Positions 37,337 through 46,737 of a DNA stretch of 64,000 bases are shown here, piece after piece. This stretch comes from Pseudorhodobacter turbinis (GTDB lineage Bacteria; Pseudomonadota; Alphaproteobacteria; Rhodobacterales; Rhodobacteraceae), in assembly GCF_005234135.1 (NCBI RefSeq), contig NZ_CP039964.1, positions 186,001-250,000 on the forward strand. The letters run 5' to 3'. The translations under genes were made by a program, and so were the position numbers. The number at the start of each line of letters is the position of its first letter. The first letter of the stretch is position 1. The notes below the pieces were generated by a model. It did not search any database. It saw nothing but the letters and a program-made list of their open reading frames with translations, and was not told the origin of the DNA.

Positions 37337-38074
37337 ATGCCCGTAAATCTCTCCGAACTGCCCGTCACCACCCATGGCCGTGTCATGCTCAAAATCTCGG
37401 GTGAGGCGCTGATGGGGGATCAGGGTTACGGCTTGCACCCGCCAACCGTCGCGCGCATCGCTCAAGAGGTAAAGACGGTGCATGATCTGGGCGTCGAGAT
37501 TTGCATGGTCATTGGCGGCGGCAATATCTTTCGCGGGCTGCAAGGCTCTGCACAGGGGATGGAGCGTACGACAGCCGATTACATGGGGATGCTGGCCACG
37601 GTGATGAACGCGCTGGCTATGCAGGCCGCATTGGAGGCGCTGAAGATCCACACCCGCGTGATTTCCGCCATTCCGATGGATCAGGTTTGCGAACCCTATA
37701 TCCGCCGCCGCGCCGTGCGCCACCTTGAGAAAAAGCGCGTTTGTATCTTTGCAGCGGGCACCGGCAACCCTTATTTCACCACCGATACGGCGGCCACGCT
37801 GCGCGCCAACGAGATGGCCTGTGAGGCGATCTTCAAGGGCACCAAGGTTGACGGGGTTTATGATAAAGACCCCAATAAATTCGCCGATGCCAAGCGCTAT
37901 GACACCGTGACCTACGATGAGGTTTTGCAAAAGCATCTGGGGGTTATGGACGCCTCGGCCATCGCATTGGCGCGCGATAACAACCTGCCGATCATCGTGT
38001 TCTCTTTGGATGAACCGGGTGGTTTTTGCGGAATTCTGGCGGGTCGGGGCACCTATACAAAGGTGCATGGCTAG
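37337..38074 (+). CDS. pyrH: Uridylate kinase
   Basis: A 245-residue UMP kinase of the amino-acid-kinase family. [17 protein letters not shown] (near 16-32), [43 protein letters not shown] and [10 protein letters not shown] are diagnostic. Met at 37337 is chosen over 37304 since AGGAACACTGCA precedes it and homologues start there. It provides UDP, which feeds the UTP used by PyrG. In this window it is not followed by frr, unlike many bacteria. Confidence 0.96.
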   Translation: MPVNLSELPVTTHGRVMLKISGEALMGDQGYGLHPPTVARIAQEVKTVHDLGVEICMVIGGGNIFRGLQGSAQGMERTTADYMGMLATVMNALAMQAALEALKIHTRVISAIPMDQVCEPYIRRRAVRHLEKKRVCIFAAGTGNPYFTTDTAATLRANEMACEAIFKGTKVDGVYDKDPNKFADAKRYDTVTYDEVLQKHLGVMDASAIALARDNNLPIIVFSLDEPGGFCGILAGRGTYTKVHG

Positions 38075-38206
38075 GGCTTGCGGCAACCATAAAGCCCGGG
38101 CTTTTGGAGTGTTTCGAAAGCCCAACCCCAAGGCTGCCAGAGGAATGTTGCGAAATACTCAAGGGTTTTGTAACATCACGAAATACGAGTCTTGGTCGGG
38201 GTATCA

Positions 38207-39166
38207 ATGCAGCGCAAGACCTCCCATGCGGGCAAAGTCTTTGAGGTGACGGTTTCTGCCTCGGCGGCCGCACGATCGCAAATCGCGGCAAGCTGGCACC
38301 GCTCGGTTCTGAAATACGGTTTGGACCCTGACGACCACCGCCCGCCAGAAGTGATCGAGCAAGCTGCCCTATCCGAGCGTCTTGAAGCGAATGAGACCTT
38401 CATGATGATCGCCGCACCGCGGCTGGATACGCTTTATTCGCTGGTCGGGCAGTCGGGCTGCGCCGTTTTGCTGTCGGATGCGGATGGTGTCGTGCTGGAC
38501 CAACGGATATCCGCCGCCGATAAGCCCGTCTTTGATCGCTGGGGCCTGCGCAGGGGCGCCGATTGGAGCGAGCAACGCGAGGGCACCAACGGCATCGGCA
38601 CCTGCCTGACCGAGAGCAGGCGGGTTATCATCCATCAAGACGAACATTTCTATGCCCGCAATACCGGTATGAGCTGCATTGACGCGCCGATCTTTGGTGC
38701 GCAGGGGCAGATTATGGCCGCACTTGATGTGTCCTCGGCGCGGGTAGACCAGACCGAGGCCTTTAACCGGCTGATCGCGGCGCAGGTTGCCCAAACCGCC
38801 CGCGCGATTGAGGAGGCCAATTTTCGGGCGGCCTTTGGTACTGCGCGGATCGTGGTGGCCGATTGCGATGATACCGGTTCGGCAACGCTTTTGGCGATTG
38901 ATGACCACGACCTGATTATTGGTGCCACCCGTGAGGCGCGTCGTGCCTTTGGTTTGGCCGCGACCGGCCCGCTTACGCCGCGACCGGCACGTGATATGCT
39001 TGGGCGTGAGGATGGCCCGACAGGGTTTGAGCGCGCCGAAAAGGCCGCCGTGGTGCGGGCCTTGGCACGGGCGGATGGCAACGTCTCACAGGCGGCGCGC
39101 CAGCTTGGGGTGGGGCGCGCCACGCTTTACCGCCGGATGAAGCGGCTTGGCTTGCACGAAAGCTGA
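38207..39166 (+). CDS. GAF-Fis transcriptional regulator (AcoR-like, lacking AAA+ domain)
   Basis: A 319-residue regulator with an AcoR-type sensory half: RSQIAASWHRSVLKYGLDP (N-terminal), GCAVLLSDADGVVLDQ and EQREGTNGIGTCLTESRRVIIHQDEHF in a GAF domain (about 65-190). The C-terminus is a Fis-type HTH (GNVSQAARQLGVGRATLYRRMKRLGL, about 290-315). The central AAA+/sigma-54-contact domain (GAFTGA, Walker A) present in full AcoR is missing, so it should act without sigma-54 ATPase activity. It sits 127 bases before an aldehyde dehydrogenase on the same strand and probably controls it. ATG at 38207 is preferred over the TTG at 38192. Confidence 0.88.
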   Translation: MQRKTSHAGKVFEVTVSASAAARSQIAASWHRSVLKYGLDPDDHRPPEVIEQAALSERLEANETFMMIAAPRLDTLYSLVGQSGCAVLLSDADGVVLDQRISAADKPVFDRWGLRRGADWSEQREGTNGIGTCLTESRRVIIHQDEHFYARNTGMSCIDAPIFGAQGQIMAALDVSSARVDQTEAFNRLIAAQVAQTARAIEEANFRAAFGTARIVVADCDDTGSATLLAIDDHDLIIGATREARRAFGLAATGPLTPRPARDMLGREDGPTGFERAEKAAVVRALARADGNVSQAARQLGVGRATLYRRMKRLGLHES

Positions 39167-39292
39167 CGGACTGTCTCACCGCTGATACACATCCGCCGGG
39201 GTTTCGGTTTTGCCGTGGTGACGCGGGCCGCAGGACGGGTCATGATCTCCATATTCCCAGGTGGAGGACTTGGGACGTTTGGAGGAACAATC

Positions 39293-40816
39293 ATGAAAGA
39301 TATCGCGCACACCGAGGCGGGCACATATACGTCGCCCTTCAAAACACGGTATGACAACTTTATCGGCGGCAAGTTCGTCGCCCCCGTTAATGGCCGTTAT
39401 TTTGAGAATGTAACGCCGATTACGGGCGAAAAGATCAATGACGTCGCACGCTCGGACGCGGCTGATGTGGAGCTGGCGCTGGATGCCGCCCATGCTGCCA
39501 AAGCCGCTTGGGGCAGTAAATCGGCCACCGAACGTGCGAATGTGCTGCTCAAGATTGCCGATGCGATCGAGGCAAACCTAGAGCTGATCGCCCGCGCCGA
39601 GACATGGGACAACGGCAAGCCGATCCGCGAGACGATGGCCGCCGATATCCCGCTGGCTGCTGATCACTTCCGCTATTTCGCAAGCGTTTTGCGTGGTCAA
39701 GAAGGCTCCATGAGCGAGATTGACGCCGATACGGTGGCCTATCATTATCACGAACCGCTTGGCGTTGTGGGCCAGATCATCCCGTGGAATTTCTCGATCC
39801 TGATGGCGGCGTGGAAACTTGCGCCTGCGCTGGCGGCGGGCAACTGTGTTGTCCTTAAACCGGCCGAGCAAACCCCGGCGGCGATCATGGTGGTGGCGGA
39901 GATCATCAACGACCTGCTGCCTGCCGGTGTCTTGAATATCGTCAATGGTTACGGCGCTGAGGTTGGCGCGGCCTTGGCCTCCTCCAAACGGATCGCCAAG
40001 ATCGCCTTTACCGGCTCTACTGTTACCGGTCGCAAGATCATGCAGGCGGCGACAGAAAACTTGATCCCGGTTACCTTGGAGTTGGGCGGCAAAAGCCCCA
40101 ATGTATTCTTCTCGGACATCATGCGCGAAGATGATGCCTTTCTGGACAAGGCGGTTGAGGGCTTTGTGCTTTTCGCCTTTAACCAAGGTGAGGTTTGCAC
40201 CTGCCCGTCGCGCGCGCTGGTGCAAGAAGATATCTATGACGCCTTCATGGAGCGGGTTATCGCGCGGGTCAAAGCCATCAAACACGGCGACCCACGCGAT
40301 CCTGAAACCATGGTCGGCGCGCAGGCCAGCAAGGCCCAGCAGGAAAAGATCCTGTCCTATTTCACCATCGGGCGCGAAGAGGGGGCCGAGGTTTTGATCG
40401 GTGGCAAGGCCGCGCAATTCAAGGGTGAACTGGCAGGGGGCAATTACATCGAGCCGACAATCCTCAAGGGTCACAACAAGATGCGTGTGTTCCAAGAGGA
40501 AATCTTTGGCCCCGTCGTTTCCGTCACCACCTTCAAGGATGAAGCCGAGGCTTTGGCGATTGCCAATGATACGATGTACGGACTTGGCGCGGGGGTTTGG
40601 TCACGCGATATGAACACCTGTTACCGCATGGGCCGCGCTATTCAGGCGGGTCGTGTGTGGGTGAACAACTATCACGCCTATCCGGCCCATGCGGCCTTTG
40701 GCGGTTACAAGCAATCGGGTATCGGGCGGGAAAACCACAAGATGATGCTGGACCACTACCAGCAGACCAAAAACATGCTGGTCAGCTATAATCCGAGCAA
40801 ACTGGGGTTCTTCTGA
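39293..40816 (+). CDS. Aldehyde dehydrogenase (AcoD/ExaC type)
   Basis: A 507-residue NAD-dependent aldehyde dehydrogenase. Catalytic Glu is in [12 protein letters not shown] (near 268) and the nucleophile Cys in [14 protein letters not shown] (near 302). [34 protein letters not shown] and [13 protein letters not shown] are standard. The length and the EVCTCPSR form match the acetaldehyde/propanal-type enzymes (AcoD, ExaC). GGAGGAACAATC precedes the ATG at 39293; the frame extends upstream without support. Together with the preceding regulator it resembles the acoR-acoD pair and probably handles short aliphatic aldehydes from alcohol or acetoin breakdown. Confidence 0.93.
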   Translation: MKDIAHTEAGTYTSPFKTRYDNFIGGKFVAPVNGRYFENVTPITGEKINDVARSDAADVELALDAAHAAKAAWGSKSATERANVLLKIADAIEANLELIARAETWDNGKPIRETMAADIPLAADHFRYFASVLRGQEGSMSEIDADTVAYHYHEPLGVVGQIIPWNFSILMAAWKLAPALAAGNCVVLKPAEQTPAAIMVVAEIINDLLPAGVLNIVNGYGAEVGAALASSKRIAKIAFTGSTVTGRKIMQAATENLIPVTLELGGKSPNVFFSDIMREDDAFLDKAVEGFVLFAFNQGEVCTCPSRALVQEDIYDAFMERVIARVKAIKHGDPRDPETMVGAQASKAQQEKILSYFTIGREEGAEVLIGGKAAQFKGELAGGNYIEPTILKGHNKMRVFQEEIFGPVVSVTTFKDEAEALAIANDTMYGLGAGVWSRDMNTCYRMGRAIQAGRVWVNNYHAYPAHAAFGGYKQSGIGRENHKMMLDHYQQTKNMLVSYNPSKLGFF

Positions 40817-41802
40817 TCTTCATTGGCCCCCGTATGGTGTCATGGGGGCCAGACCTTTCAGGGTGGGGGGCGTTGCGGCGCCATTCCGATGGCGTGGCCG
40901 CGAATTGGGCCTTGAACAGCCGTGAAAACTGCGCCTGATCGGAAAAGCCGAAACAATAGGCAATTTCCGCCATGGCCAACGAGTGATTGGTTGTAATCGC
41001 ATCGCGTGCCGCAAGAAGACGCTTCTCCCGGATGAATTGGGACACCGTTTTATTCGTGTCGCTGAACAGCTCATGGAGGTAGCGCTTGGAGATGCCGCAG
41101 GCATCGGCCACAAAATCAGGCGACAGGTTTTGATTGGCGAGGTTCTGGCGGATGATATGCTCGGCCCGTCGCAGATGGCCTGCGCGCACGGCGGTTCGGG
41201 TGCAGGCTTCCTCGGTTGCGGTATCGTCCAACGCCAAGGCCAGCACTTCGATAACCTGCCGCCCCAGAACCGATGCTGCATGGCCCTCGGTATCGGAGAG
41301 TTGCTGAAGCTGTTGCATCATAGAGGTGAACAAGGCCGATAGCCCGCTCTTTGCATCGATGATCCGCGCGCAAAAAACGGTCGGGGTCGCGGATCTTTTC
41401 TGCCAATGCCTTTTTTGGGATTTTCAGGACCATCAGCTCATTCGCGGCGGCGTAGGAAAAGCGGTAAGGCTCATCTCCGCGCTCCAGAATGAAACCGCCG
41501 GGATCGCACCTCACGGCCCAGTTGCTTGAAGTCGATCGGGTTGAGGCGGGGAACTGAGATCAGATACTCTTCTTCGGCTGCATTGGAAATGTGGTTGGGC
41601 CTGCGTTCGTATTGTAGGGGTTCAGTGGCCAGCCGTGACAATGAAACCTGCCCCATTTGGCGACGTTCCAACATCCCGGAAAATGTGGACGGGTCGCGAA
41701 ATGTGAGCTGTAGCGGGAAATAGGCCTCGCAATTACGCGATCCCAATGGGCCGACCGCAGGGCTGGCGCAATCTGATCTGTACTATGTGCAGCGACTTTC
41801 AT
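40782..41802 (-). pseudogene. AraC family regulator with three frameshifts
   Basis: Reading the minus strand in successive frames restores one AraC-type protein. It starts at the ATG at 41802 (GGAGGAGG upstream; MKVAAHSTDQIAPALRSAHW). It switches frame near 41735 (CEAYFPLQLTFRDPSTFSGM, VPRLNPIDFKQLGREV), again near 41512 (RCDPGGFILERGDEPYRFSY, LMVLKIPKKALAEKIRDPDRF) and again near 41365 (IIDAKSGLSALFTSMM), then runs to the stop at 40782 with an intact double HTH (FSDQAQFSRLFKAQF). The regulator is therefore not made full length, though the last fragment could be a free DNA-binding domain. Its end overlaps the convergent aldehyde dehydrogenase by 35 bases. Confidence 0.82.
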
Positions 41803-42110
41803 CCGCCTCCTCCAAATGGGCCGATTACGAATCGTTAACGAGGAAGGGGTCACGACTCAAGAAAAATCAGGTGGCAGGCTTTGCATTGCGCGGATCGACA
41901 AAAGTTTATGCGCGCATGGCAAAATTTAGGGCGAACCGTGCACTGATATGCAAAAACTTCCGCTCCCCTGATCAAGACGCCCCCGGAATTTCGCGTCACT
42001 CTGAGTGCATGAAGAGAAGCCGGAAAACGGCTCGGTGAGGTTCGCAGGGGAAAGGGTTTGACAGCTTTTTCTCGGCCGGGCTTCGTTTTCCCATCAGGAG
42101 AGGCCAGACA
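41803..42110. other. Spacer of 308 bases between the araC pseudogene and hyuB
   Basis: No gene was recognised here. It presumably held the divergent promoters of the regulator and the hyu/liv unit. A perfect ATGCGCGCAT palindrome lies at 41908-41917. GGAGAGG at the right end is the ribosome site of the next gene. Confidence 0.4.
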
Positions 42111-42836
42111 ATGACAAAACGAAATATCGACCCGATCACGCTTTCTGTGGTGCGGGGCGTGCTGGAAACGACCCAGCGCGAAATGACGCTAACGCTTGAA
42201 CAAACCGCGCGCAGTTCGGTGTTCAATCTGGCGCATGACTATTCAACAGCGCTTTTTAATCACACCCCCGAGATGATCTTGCAGGGTCAAGACATCCCGA
42301 TCCATCTTGGCAGTTTGATCCCCGCGATGAAATCGGTTGCGAATTTCTTTGAGGGCGAGATCAACGAGGGTGATCTGATTTTGCACAATGACCCTGCTTA
42401 CGGCGGCAGCCATATCATTGATACCTGCATGTATATGCCGGTGTTTTATGAAGGGGAGCTGGTGTTCTGGACGGTTTGCAAAGGCCATCTGACCGATATC
42501 GGCGGCCCGGTTCCGGCAGGCTATAACCCCAATGCCACCGAGATTTACGCCGAGGGTTTGCGCATTCCCCCCGTCAAGCTGTGGGACAAGGGCAAACCAC
42601 GCCATGATGTGATGAACCTGCTTTTGACCAATATGCGGGCGCGCCGCGACCAAGAGGGCGATTTCAACGCTTTGATCGGTGCCTGTCAGGTGGGGGCGCG
42701 TAACCTCAAGGGGTTGATGGATAAATACGGCAAGGAGATGGTGCAAGATTGCATCGCCGAGCTTTTGGATATGGCCGAGACGCATATGCGCAAGCTGATT
42801 TCCGAAGTGCCCGACGGCACCTTTACCGGCACCGCG
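42111..42836 (+). pseudogene. Hydantoinase B/oxoprolinase subunit, N-terminal part fused to LivG tail
   Basis: Residues 1-242 are the start of a hydantoinase B (HyuB, N-methylhydantoinase B/5-oxoprolinase) subunit, an ATP-linked or ATP-free amidohydrolase subunit of hydantoin-type ring opening. Signatures include DPITLSVVRGVLETTQREM, ALFNHTPEMILQGQDIPIHLGS, GDLILHNDPAYGGSHIIDTCM and CKGHLTDIGG. Full-length HyuB is about 550-600 residues. Here it stops at VPDGTFTGTA and continues, without a stop, into the end of an ABC ATPase. The active product is therefore not a hydantoinase; the partner HyuA gene is absent. Confidence 0.85.
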
Positions 42837-43112
42837 ATGGGGGCGCCGAAATATCTGTTGCTCGATGAACCGGCGGCAGGGATGTCAGAGGTCGAAGCCG
42901 CCGATCTTGCCGATCTGATCCGCAAGATCGCGACGGAAATGGGCGTTGGCTGTTTGCTGATCGAACATAATGTCGGGCTTGTTCTGTCGGTCTGTGCCGA
43001 TGTCATCGTGCTGGATGGCGGGCAGGTGATCGCGCAGGGCGACAGGCAGGCCATCCTTGGTTCCACTGCGGTGCGCGAAGCTTATCTTGGCGTCAATGTG
43101 GAGGCGGCGTGA
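42837..43112 (+). pseudogene. LivG-type ABC ATPase, C-terminal fragment (same ORF as hyuB)
   Basis: From residue 243 of the fused 333-residue ORF the sequence is the end of a branched-chain amino-acid-type ABC ATPase: MGAPKYLLLDEPAAGMSEVE (Walker B and D loop), LLIEHNVGLVLSVCADVIVLDGGQVI (switch His) and the C-terminal EAYLG. The Walker A and signature (LSGGQ) parts are missing, so it cannot hydrolyse ATP alone. It ends TGATG, overlapping the livF start as in intact livG-livF pairs, which shows that this end of the operon is original. Confidence 0.85.
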
Positions 43113-43363
43113 TGGCAAAGATCGCAGTTTTCGACCTTGCTGTGCGCTACGGCAAGCTGACCGCAATCGCCGATCTGGCCTTTACCGTGGCCGAGGGGGA
43201 GCGGGTGTTTATCTCTGGCCCCAATGGTGCGGGGAAATCCTCTTTGTTGGCCGCGATTGCGGGGGATGACCGCAGGCAACACAATATACACAGCGGTCTC
43301 AGCATGCTCGGCCGCGTCTACGACCGTCTCAGCCGTTACGCGCACCTTCAGCCGAACCCCTGA
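43112..43363 (+). pseudogene. LivF-type ABC ATPase, truncated after Walker A
   Basis: An 83-codon ORF that starts as a typical LivF (MAKIAVFDLAVRYGKLTAI, then the Walker A stretch FISGPNGAGKSSLLAAIAG). Homology ends at about 43266. From there (DDRRQHNIHSGLS onward) the sequence is unrelated to ABC ATPases and reaches a stop at 43361. Native LivF is about 235 residues. The break coincides with the left edge of the exported-protein module. Confidence 0.85.
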
Positions 43364-43882
43364 CAAAGCCGTCGCCCCGACCGTCGGCATACTTTCCCCA
43401 TAGGTCTATCCAAGACCCCCGCGGCTTCCTCCTTGGGAGGTTTTCCAACGCGGGTCGTGGTCGCGCCAGTCCCCAACGTTCCGCCGCGACCCGCATCAGA
43501 AAACCTTCACCATCGAAGAACCAAACGCTGCCGTTCGGCACCTGACGCAGCAAATTTGACAGCCCAAGGTCGTCTGTGCGGACAAAGCTGCCATCTACAG
43601 CTTTTCTGTAAATGACCGCGATCCAACTCAGAGCCGCCGCTGGCGTTCGTTAACCCCAACATAATCTTGTTGCAGGGCGATGTGGAGCATGATCACTGGC
43701 GGAATTAGAAACGCTGAACAACGCCATTCGCCAAGATTGAGACGTATCGGCTGCTCTGAACGCTATTCTCATTAGAAGGCAATCTGGCGAAACTTCGCCT
43801 GTCATAGAAAACAATAATATTTGGTGGGACGGAACGTCGTGCAAATACCGTAAAAGGAAAGCAGGGTAAAAAGGGACGTCAT
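43364..43882. other. Junction region of 519 bases with an unassigned reading-frame remnant
   Basis: No intact gene is seen. On the minus strand an open frame of about 104 codons (roughly 43640-43329) has protein-like composition (IAVIYRKAVDGSFVRTDDLG, VPNGSVWFFDGEGFLMRVAA, WGKYADGRGDGF) but no start codon of note and no family I recognise. The right part is AT-rich and supplies the promoter of the YHYH gene. Confidence 0.4.
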
Positions 43883-44869
43883 ATGAAGTTTTGCAAATTC
43901 AGCAGCTGCGGACTGGCGGGCATATCTGTCGCGATGGTTCTCGGGGTGCAAGCGCATGCGCAAATCACCGTTAAGGAACTACAGACATTCTTCGCCCCCG
44001 CGCAGATTGTGTCCGGACCAGACATTGTTGACTGCACTCTTTCGGGCGGAAGCGAGACCACCTGTTTCTCGATTACGGTAATTGCAGAGCCGTCCAGCTA
44101 TACCCCCGGTCCGTGGTGTCCAACCAATATATCGGACGGCCCTGGCAAAAGCGGCATCTGGCTGGAAGGTGGGGAGGCGTATTCAGCGGACGGCGCGTTC
44201 ATGCAAAACATGTCGACCTTTTATGAGGATGACAAATGGCAGCTGTTTGACCAATCAACAGGCAAGATCAATGTCACTGACAGCTTAGAGGCCTGCCTTG
44301 CCGCAGCGCGCCCTGACGTGGATCCGGCCTATCAAAACCATTGTGTGCAATGCCTGATGGAATACATGCCCGACGGGGCCACGCAGACCTATGTGATCCC
44401 TGTTGAGCCTCAACCCCTTATGCGGGGCCGCTCCTTGAGCTTTGCGGGGGCTGGCATTGCGTCAAATGGCGTGTCGCTTGCTGCCGCCGCACCGACCGAT
44501 GCTATTTTGGGTGCCTATACCATTGCCCCCTTCGATACCTGTGGCGGGCATGTGAACGTGCATGCAGGTTATCATTATCATGCAGTCACAGATTGCCTGA
44601 CAGAGCTGTCATCCGCATCGCAACATGGTGTGCAAATCGGCATCGCCATGGACGGCTACAGGATTTTTGCGCACAACCTAACAGACGGATCATTGCCGAC
44701 CAAACTTGACCGTTGTAACGGCCACGAGGCGGAAGGTCTGAACTATCACTATCATGCTGGTGCAGTCGGATCGAATGCGATCCTGGGCTGCATGAGCGCG
44801 GAATACGGCTGTGCCTCAAATGATCCAACTGCGGTCTGCGACGCCTCAGCCCGACCTCCACGACCCTGA
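43883..44869 (+). CDS. YHYH-domain exported protein
   Basis: A 328-residue exported protein with a signal peptide (about 1-26, ending AHA). The YHYH family motif occurs in GGHVNVHAGYHYHAVTDCL (near 224-242) and again in CNGHEAEGLNYHYHAGAVGS (near 280-299), with paired cysteines (DTCGGH, DRCNGH, NHCVQC). The His/Cys pattern suggests metal binding, inferred from composition; the family has no established function. AAGGGACGTC precedes the ATG. It is followed 23 bases later by a lectin-like gene, probably cotranscribed. A related YHYH protein is encoded at 46.7-47.9 kb on the other strand, so the module holds two diverged paralogues. Confidence 0.85.
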   Translation: MKFCKFSSCGLAGISVAMVLGVQAHAQITVKELQTFFAPAQIVSGPDIVDCTLSGGSETTCFSITVIAEPSSYTPGPWCPTNISDGPGKSGIWLEGGEAYSADGAFMQNMSTFYEDDKWQLFDQSTGKINVTDSLEACLAAARPDVDPAYQNHCVQCLMEYMPDGATQTYVIPVEPQPLMRGRSLSFAGAGIASNGVSLAAAAPTDAILGAYTIAPFDTCGGHVNVHAGYHYHAVTDCLTELSSASQHGVQIGIAMDGYRIFAHNLTDGSLPTKLDRCNGHEAEGLNYHYHAGAVGSNAILGCMSAEYGCASNDPTAVCDASARPPRP

Positions 44870-44892
44870 ACCAACCTCAAAGGAATGATCAT

Positions 44893-45507
44893 ATGATCAC
44901 CAGAATAATTCTCGCCACCGCCTTGTCCCTGACAGGTGCCACTTTCGCTGCGGCACAAGACGCCGACATGAGCTTTTTCATCACCAGCGTGAACCCCGGC
45001 AACGGTGCCGATCTGGGCGGGCTGGAAGGCGCGGATGCCTATTGTGGCACGCTTGCCGAAGCGGCAGGTGTGAGCGGTAAAACATGGGCGGCCTATCTGT
45101 CATCGAGCGCCGAGAACGCGCGTGACCGGATTGGCACCGGCCCGTGGATGAACGCAAACGGTGTCGTCGTGGCGCAGAGCGTGGATGACCTGCACAGCGA
45201 TGCAAATAACCTGACCAAAGAGACCGCAGTCTCTGAGACAGGTGCCGTGATCAGCGGCCGTGGCGATACGCCAAACCGCCATGACATTCTGACCGGCTCC
45301 GATCTGATGGGCAATCTGGTTGGCAACTCCTGTGAAGACTGGTCCACCAGCGGTGAAGGCTCTGCCATGGTCGGGCACCACGACCGCACCGGCGGCGGCG
45401 ACAATCCAACGGCATGGAACTCGGCCCACGGCTCACGCGGATGTGGCATGGAAGCGTTGCAAGGCACCGGCGGCGACGGCCTGTTCTATTGCTTCGCAAC
45501 CAACTGA
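44893..45507 (+). CDS. Lectin-like exported protein
   Basis: A 204-residue secreted protein. A signal peptide spans about 1-21 (ending AAAQ). The mature part resembles bacterial proteins annotated as lectins with an endostatin/C-type-lectin-like fold: FFITSVNPGNGADLGGLEGA, TWAAYLSSS, NARDRIGTGPW, RGDTPNRHDILTGSD, NSCEDWSTSG and HGSRGCGMEAL, ending LFYCFATN. Four cysteines could form two disulfides. Sugar binding is not shown by sequence. It is cotranscribed with the YHYH gene (23-base gap) and ends at a hairpin shared with the convergent patatin gene. Confidence 0.75.
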   Translation: MITRIILATALSLTGATFAAAQDADMSFFITSVNPGNGADLGGLEGADAYCGTLAEAAGVSGKTWAAYLSSSAENARDRIGTGPWMNANGVVVAQSVDDLHSDANNLTKETAVSETGAVISGRGDTPNRHDILTGSDLMGNLVGNSCEDWSTSGEGSAMVGHHDRTGGGDNPTAWNSAHGSRGCGMEALQGTGGDGLFYCFATN

Positions 45508-45515
45508 TCTCAATA

Positions 45516-45543
45516 TCACGGGCAGGCTCAGGTCTGCCCGTGA
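45516..45543. terminator. Hairpin between lectin and patatin genes
   Basis: TCACGGGCAG (45516-45525) and CTGCCCGTGA (45534-45543) form a perfect 10-base stem with an 8-base loop between two convergent genes. U tracts are weak on both sides, but the position suits a shared terminator. Confidence 0.55.
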
Positions 45544-45547
45544 CCTC

Positions 45548-46672
45548 TCAACTATGCGACCAGAGAGTCTGGCTCTGCGCGCGGGCGAGTCCGTGCTGAT
45601 ACAGTGCATTCATATAGGTTGAGGAAAACCGATCTGACGGGTCATAGACAACCCCTGATGTCGGGCTGATAGATGCCACCGAAAACTTGAGCCCTTGCTC
45701 GCGTGCAAAAAGTTGCGTTGCGTTCACCTGAAGCGAGGCACTTGCCCGCCCCGTTGTGGTGAGCGCCTGTTGCGAGATGCTCAACGCTGACCGCGCAACG
45801 GTTGATGGCGCAGGATTGAGCGTGTTGTTGATCAGCACATAAATATGTCCGCCTGCCAGCTTCTGATCGGGGGTCGTGAAGGCAAAGCTCGGGACTGCCA
45901 AAAACTGCATGTGAACGCCGCCGTCGATATGGGTTTCCGTATAGGTTTTGCCGTCCGCGACATAGCTCAGGCTCACGGGCGGAAAGAGGCCCGGCAAGGC
46001 GGCGGAGGCGCGCATGATACCGCGGAACAGATCGTAGTGTCCTGCTTGCGCAATGGCACCCATATCCCAGACCGATGCCCGTGCGCTATCCAGCTCGGAG
46101 GTCACAACCAGAAGCCGGTTCCCAGCCGCATGCCGCGCGGCAACGGCTCGAAGAAAAGAAGGCGGTGTGTTTTCAGCAATCAACGCCGCAAGAGGGGCGG
46201 TGTCATAAAGGGCGTTGCTGAAGACTGCTTGAAAAGGCCGCATCCGCATGATGTCGTCTGCATCAGTTTGTGTAAATACACGGGTCAAGGCCTCGTCATG
46301 CTCCTGCCCCATAAACGCAAAAGGCGCGATCAGGGCACCTGTGGAAATGCCGGTGACCAGATCAAAATCAGGCCTGTCGCTGCGCTGTGACCAGCCGACA
46401 AGCGCGCCATCCTCGCCCCCGCCTGATAGGGCCAGAACATTGGGGCCCGCAGGTAAGGATGAGGATTGCGACGTATCCATATGTTTCAGCCAAACGTCAG
46501 GCCCATCGTCGGCAAACAAGCGAAACTGCGACAACGGATCAGTACCGGTTGGAACAGGACGCGCTAAAGGTGCTTGTGAGCCGCCCCCGCAAGCCGACAA
46601 AGCTGTCGCTGCGAAGCCCGTCAAAAATGCGCGACGCCCCATGGTGCCGGTGGCACGATAAATTCGGTTCAT
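45548..46672 (-). CDS. Patatin-like phospholipase lipoprotein (Tat type)
   Basis: A 374-residue lipoprotein with a twin-arginine start (MGRRAFLTGF at 11-20) and the lipobox LSAC (Cys28). The patatin domain has the oxyanion loop LALSGGGEDGA (80-90), the nucleophile GISTGAL (Ser110) and the catalytic Asp in HIDGG (near 250), a Ser/Asp dyad for lipid acyl hydrolysis. It is anchored in the cell envelope rather than cytoplasmic, so a role on membrane lipids or surface substrates is likely. It lies downstream of the second YHYH gene on the same strand, with a weak hairpin between. Confidence 0.87.
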   Translation of the reverse strand: MNRIYRATGTMGRRAFLTGFAATALSACGGGSQAPLARPVPTGTDPLSQFRLFADDGPDVWLKHMDTSQSSSLPAGPNVLALSGGGEDGALVGWSQRSDRPDFDLVTGISTGALIAPFAFMGQEHDEALTRVFTQTDADDIMRMRPFQAVFSNALYDTAPLAALIAENTPPSFLRAVAARHAAGNRLLVVTSELDSARASVWDMGAIAQAGHYDLFRGIMRASAALPGLFPPVSLSYVADGKTYTETHIDGGVHMQFLAVPSFAFTTPDQKLAGGHIYVLINNTLNPAPSTVARSALSISQQALTTTGRASASLQVNATQLFAREQGLKFSVASISPTSGVVYDPSDRFSSTYMNALYQHGLARAQSQTLWSHS

Positions 46673-46692
46673 TTCTTATTCCTGTGGAAAGA

Positions 46693-46714
46693 CCGAGCAA
46701 ACAGGCTTGCTCGG
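46693..46714 (-). terminator. Weak hairpin after the second YHYH gene
   Basis: CCGAGCAA (46693-46700) pairs with TTGCTCGG (46707-46714) around a 6-base loop, followed on the minus strand by TCTTTCC. It may attenuate transcription into the patatin gene. Confidence 0.45.
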
Positions 46715-46737
46715 CAAGTTGTTTACAGTCTGAGGGC

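Noticed and set aside
37163..38131. Upstream extension of miaA by more than 300 codons
   Set aside because: The extension runs antisense through pyrH, and the conserved MiaA start is at 37162.
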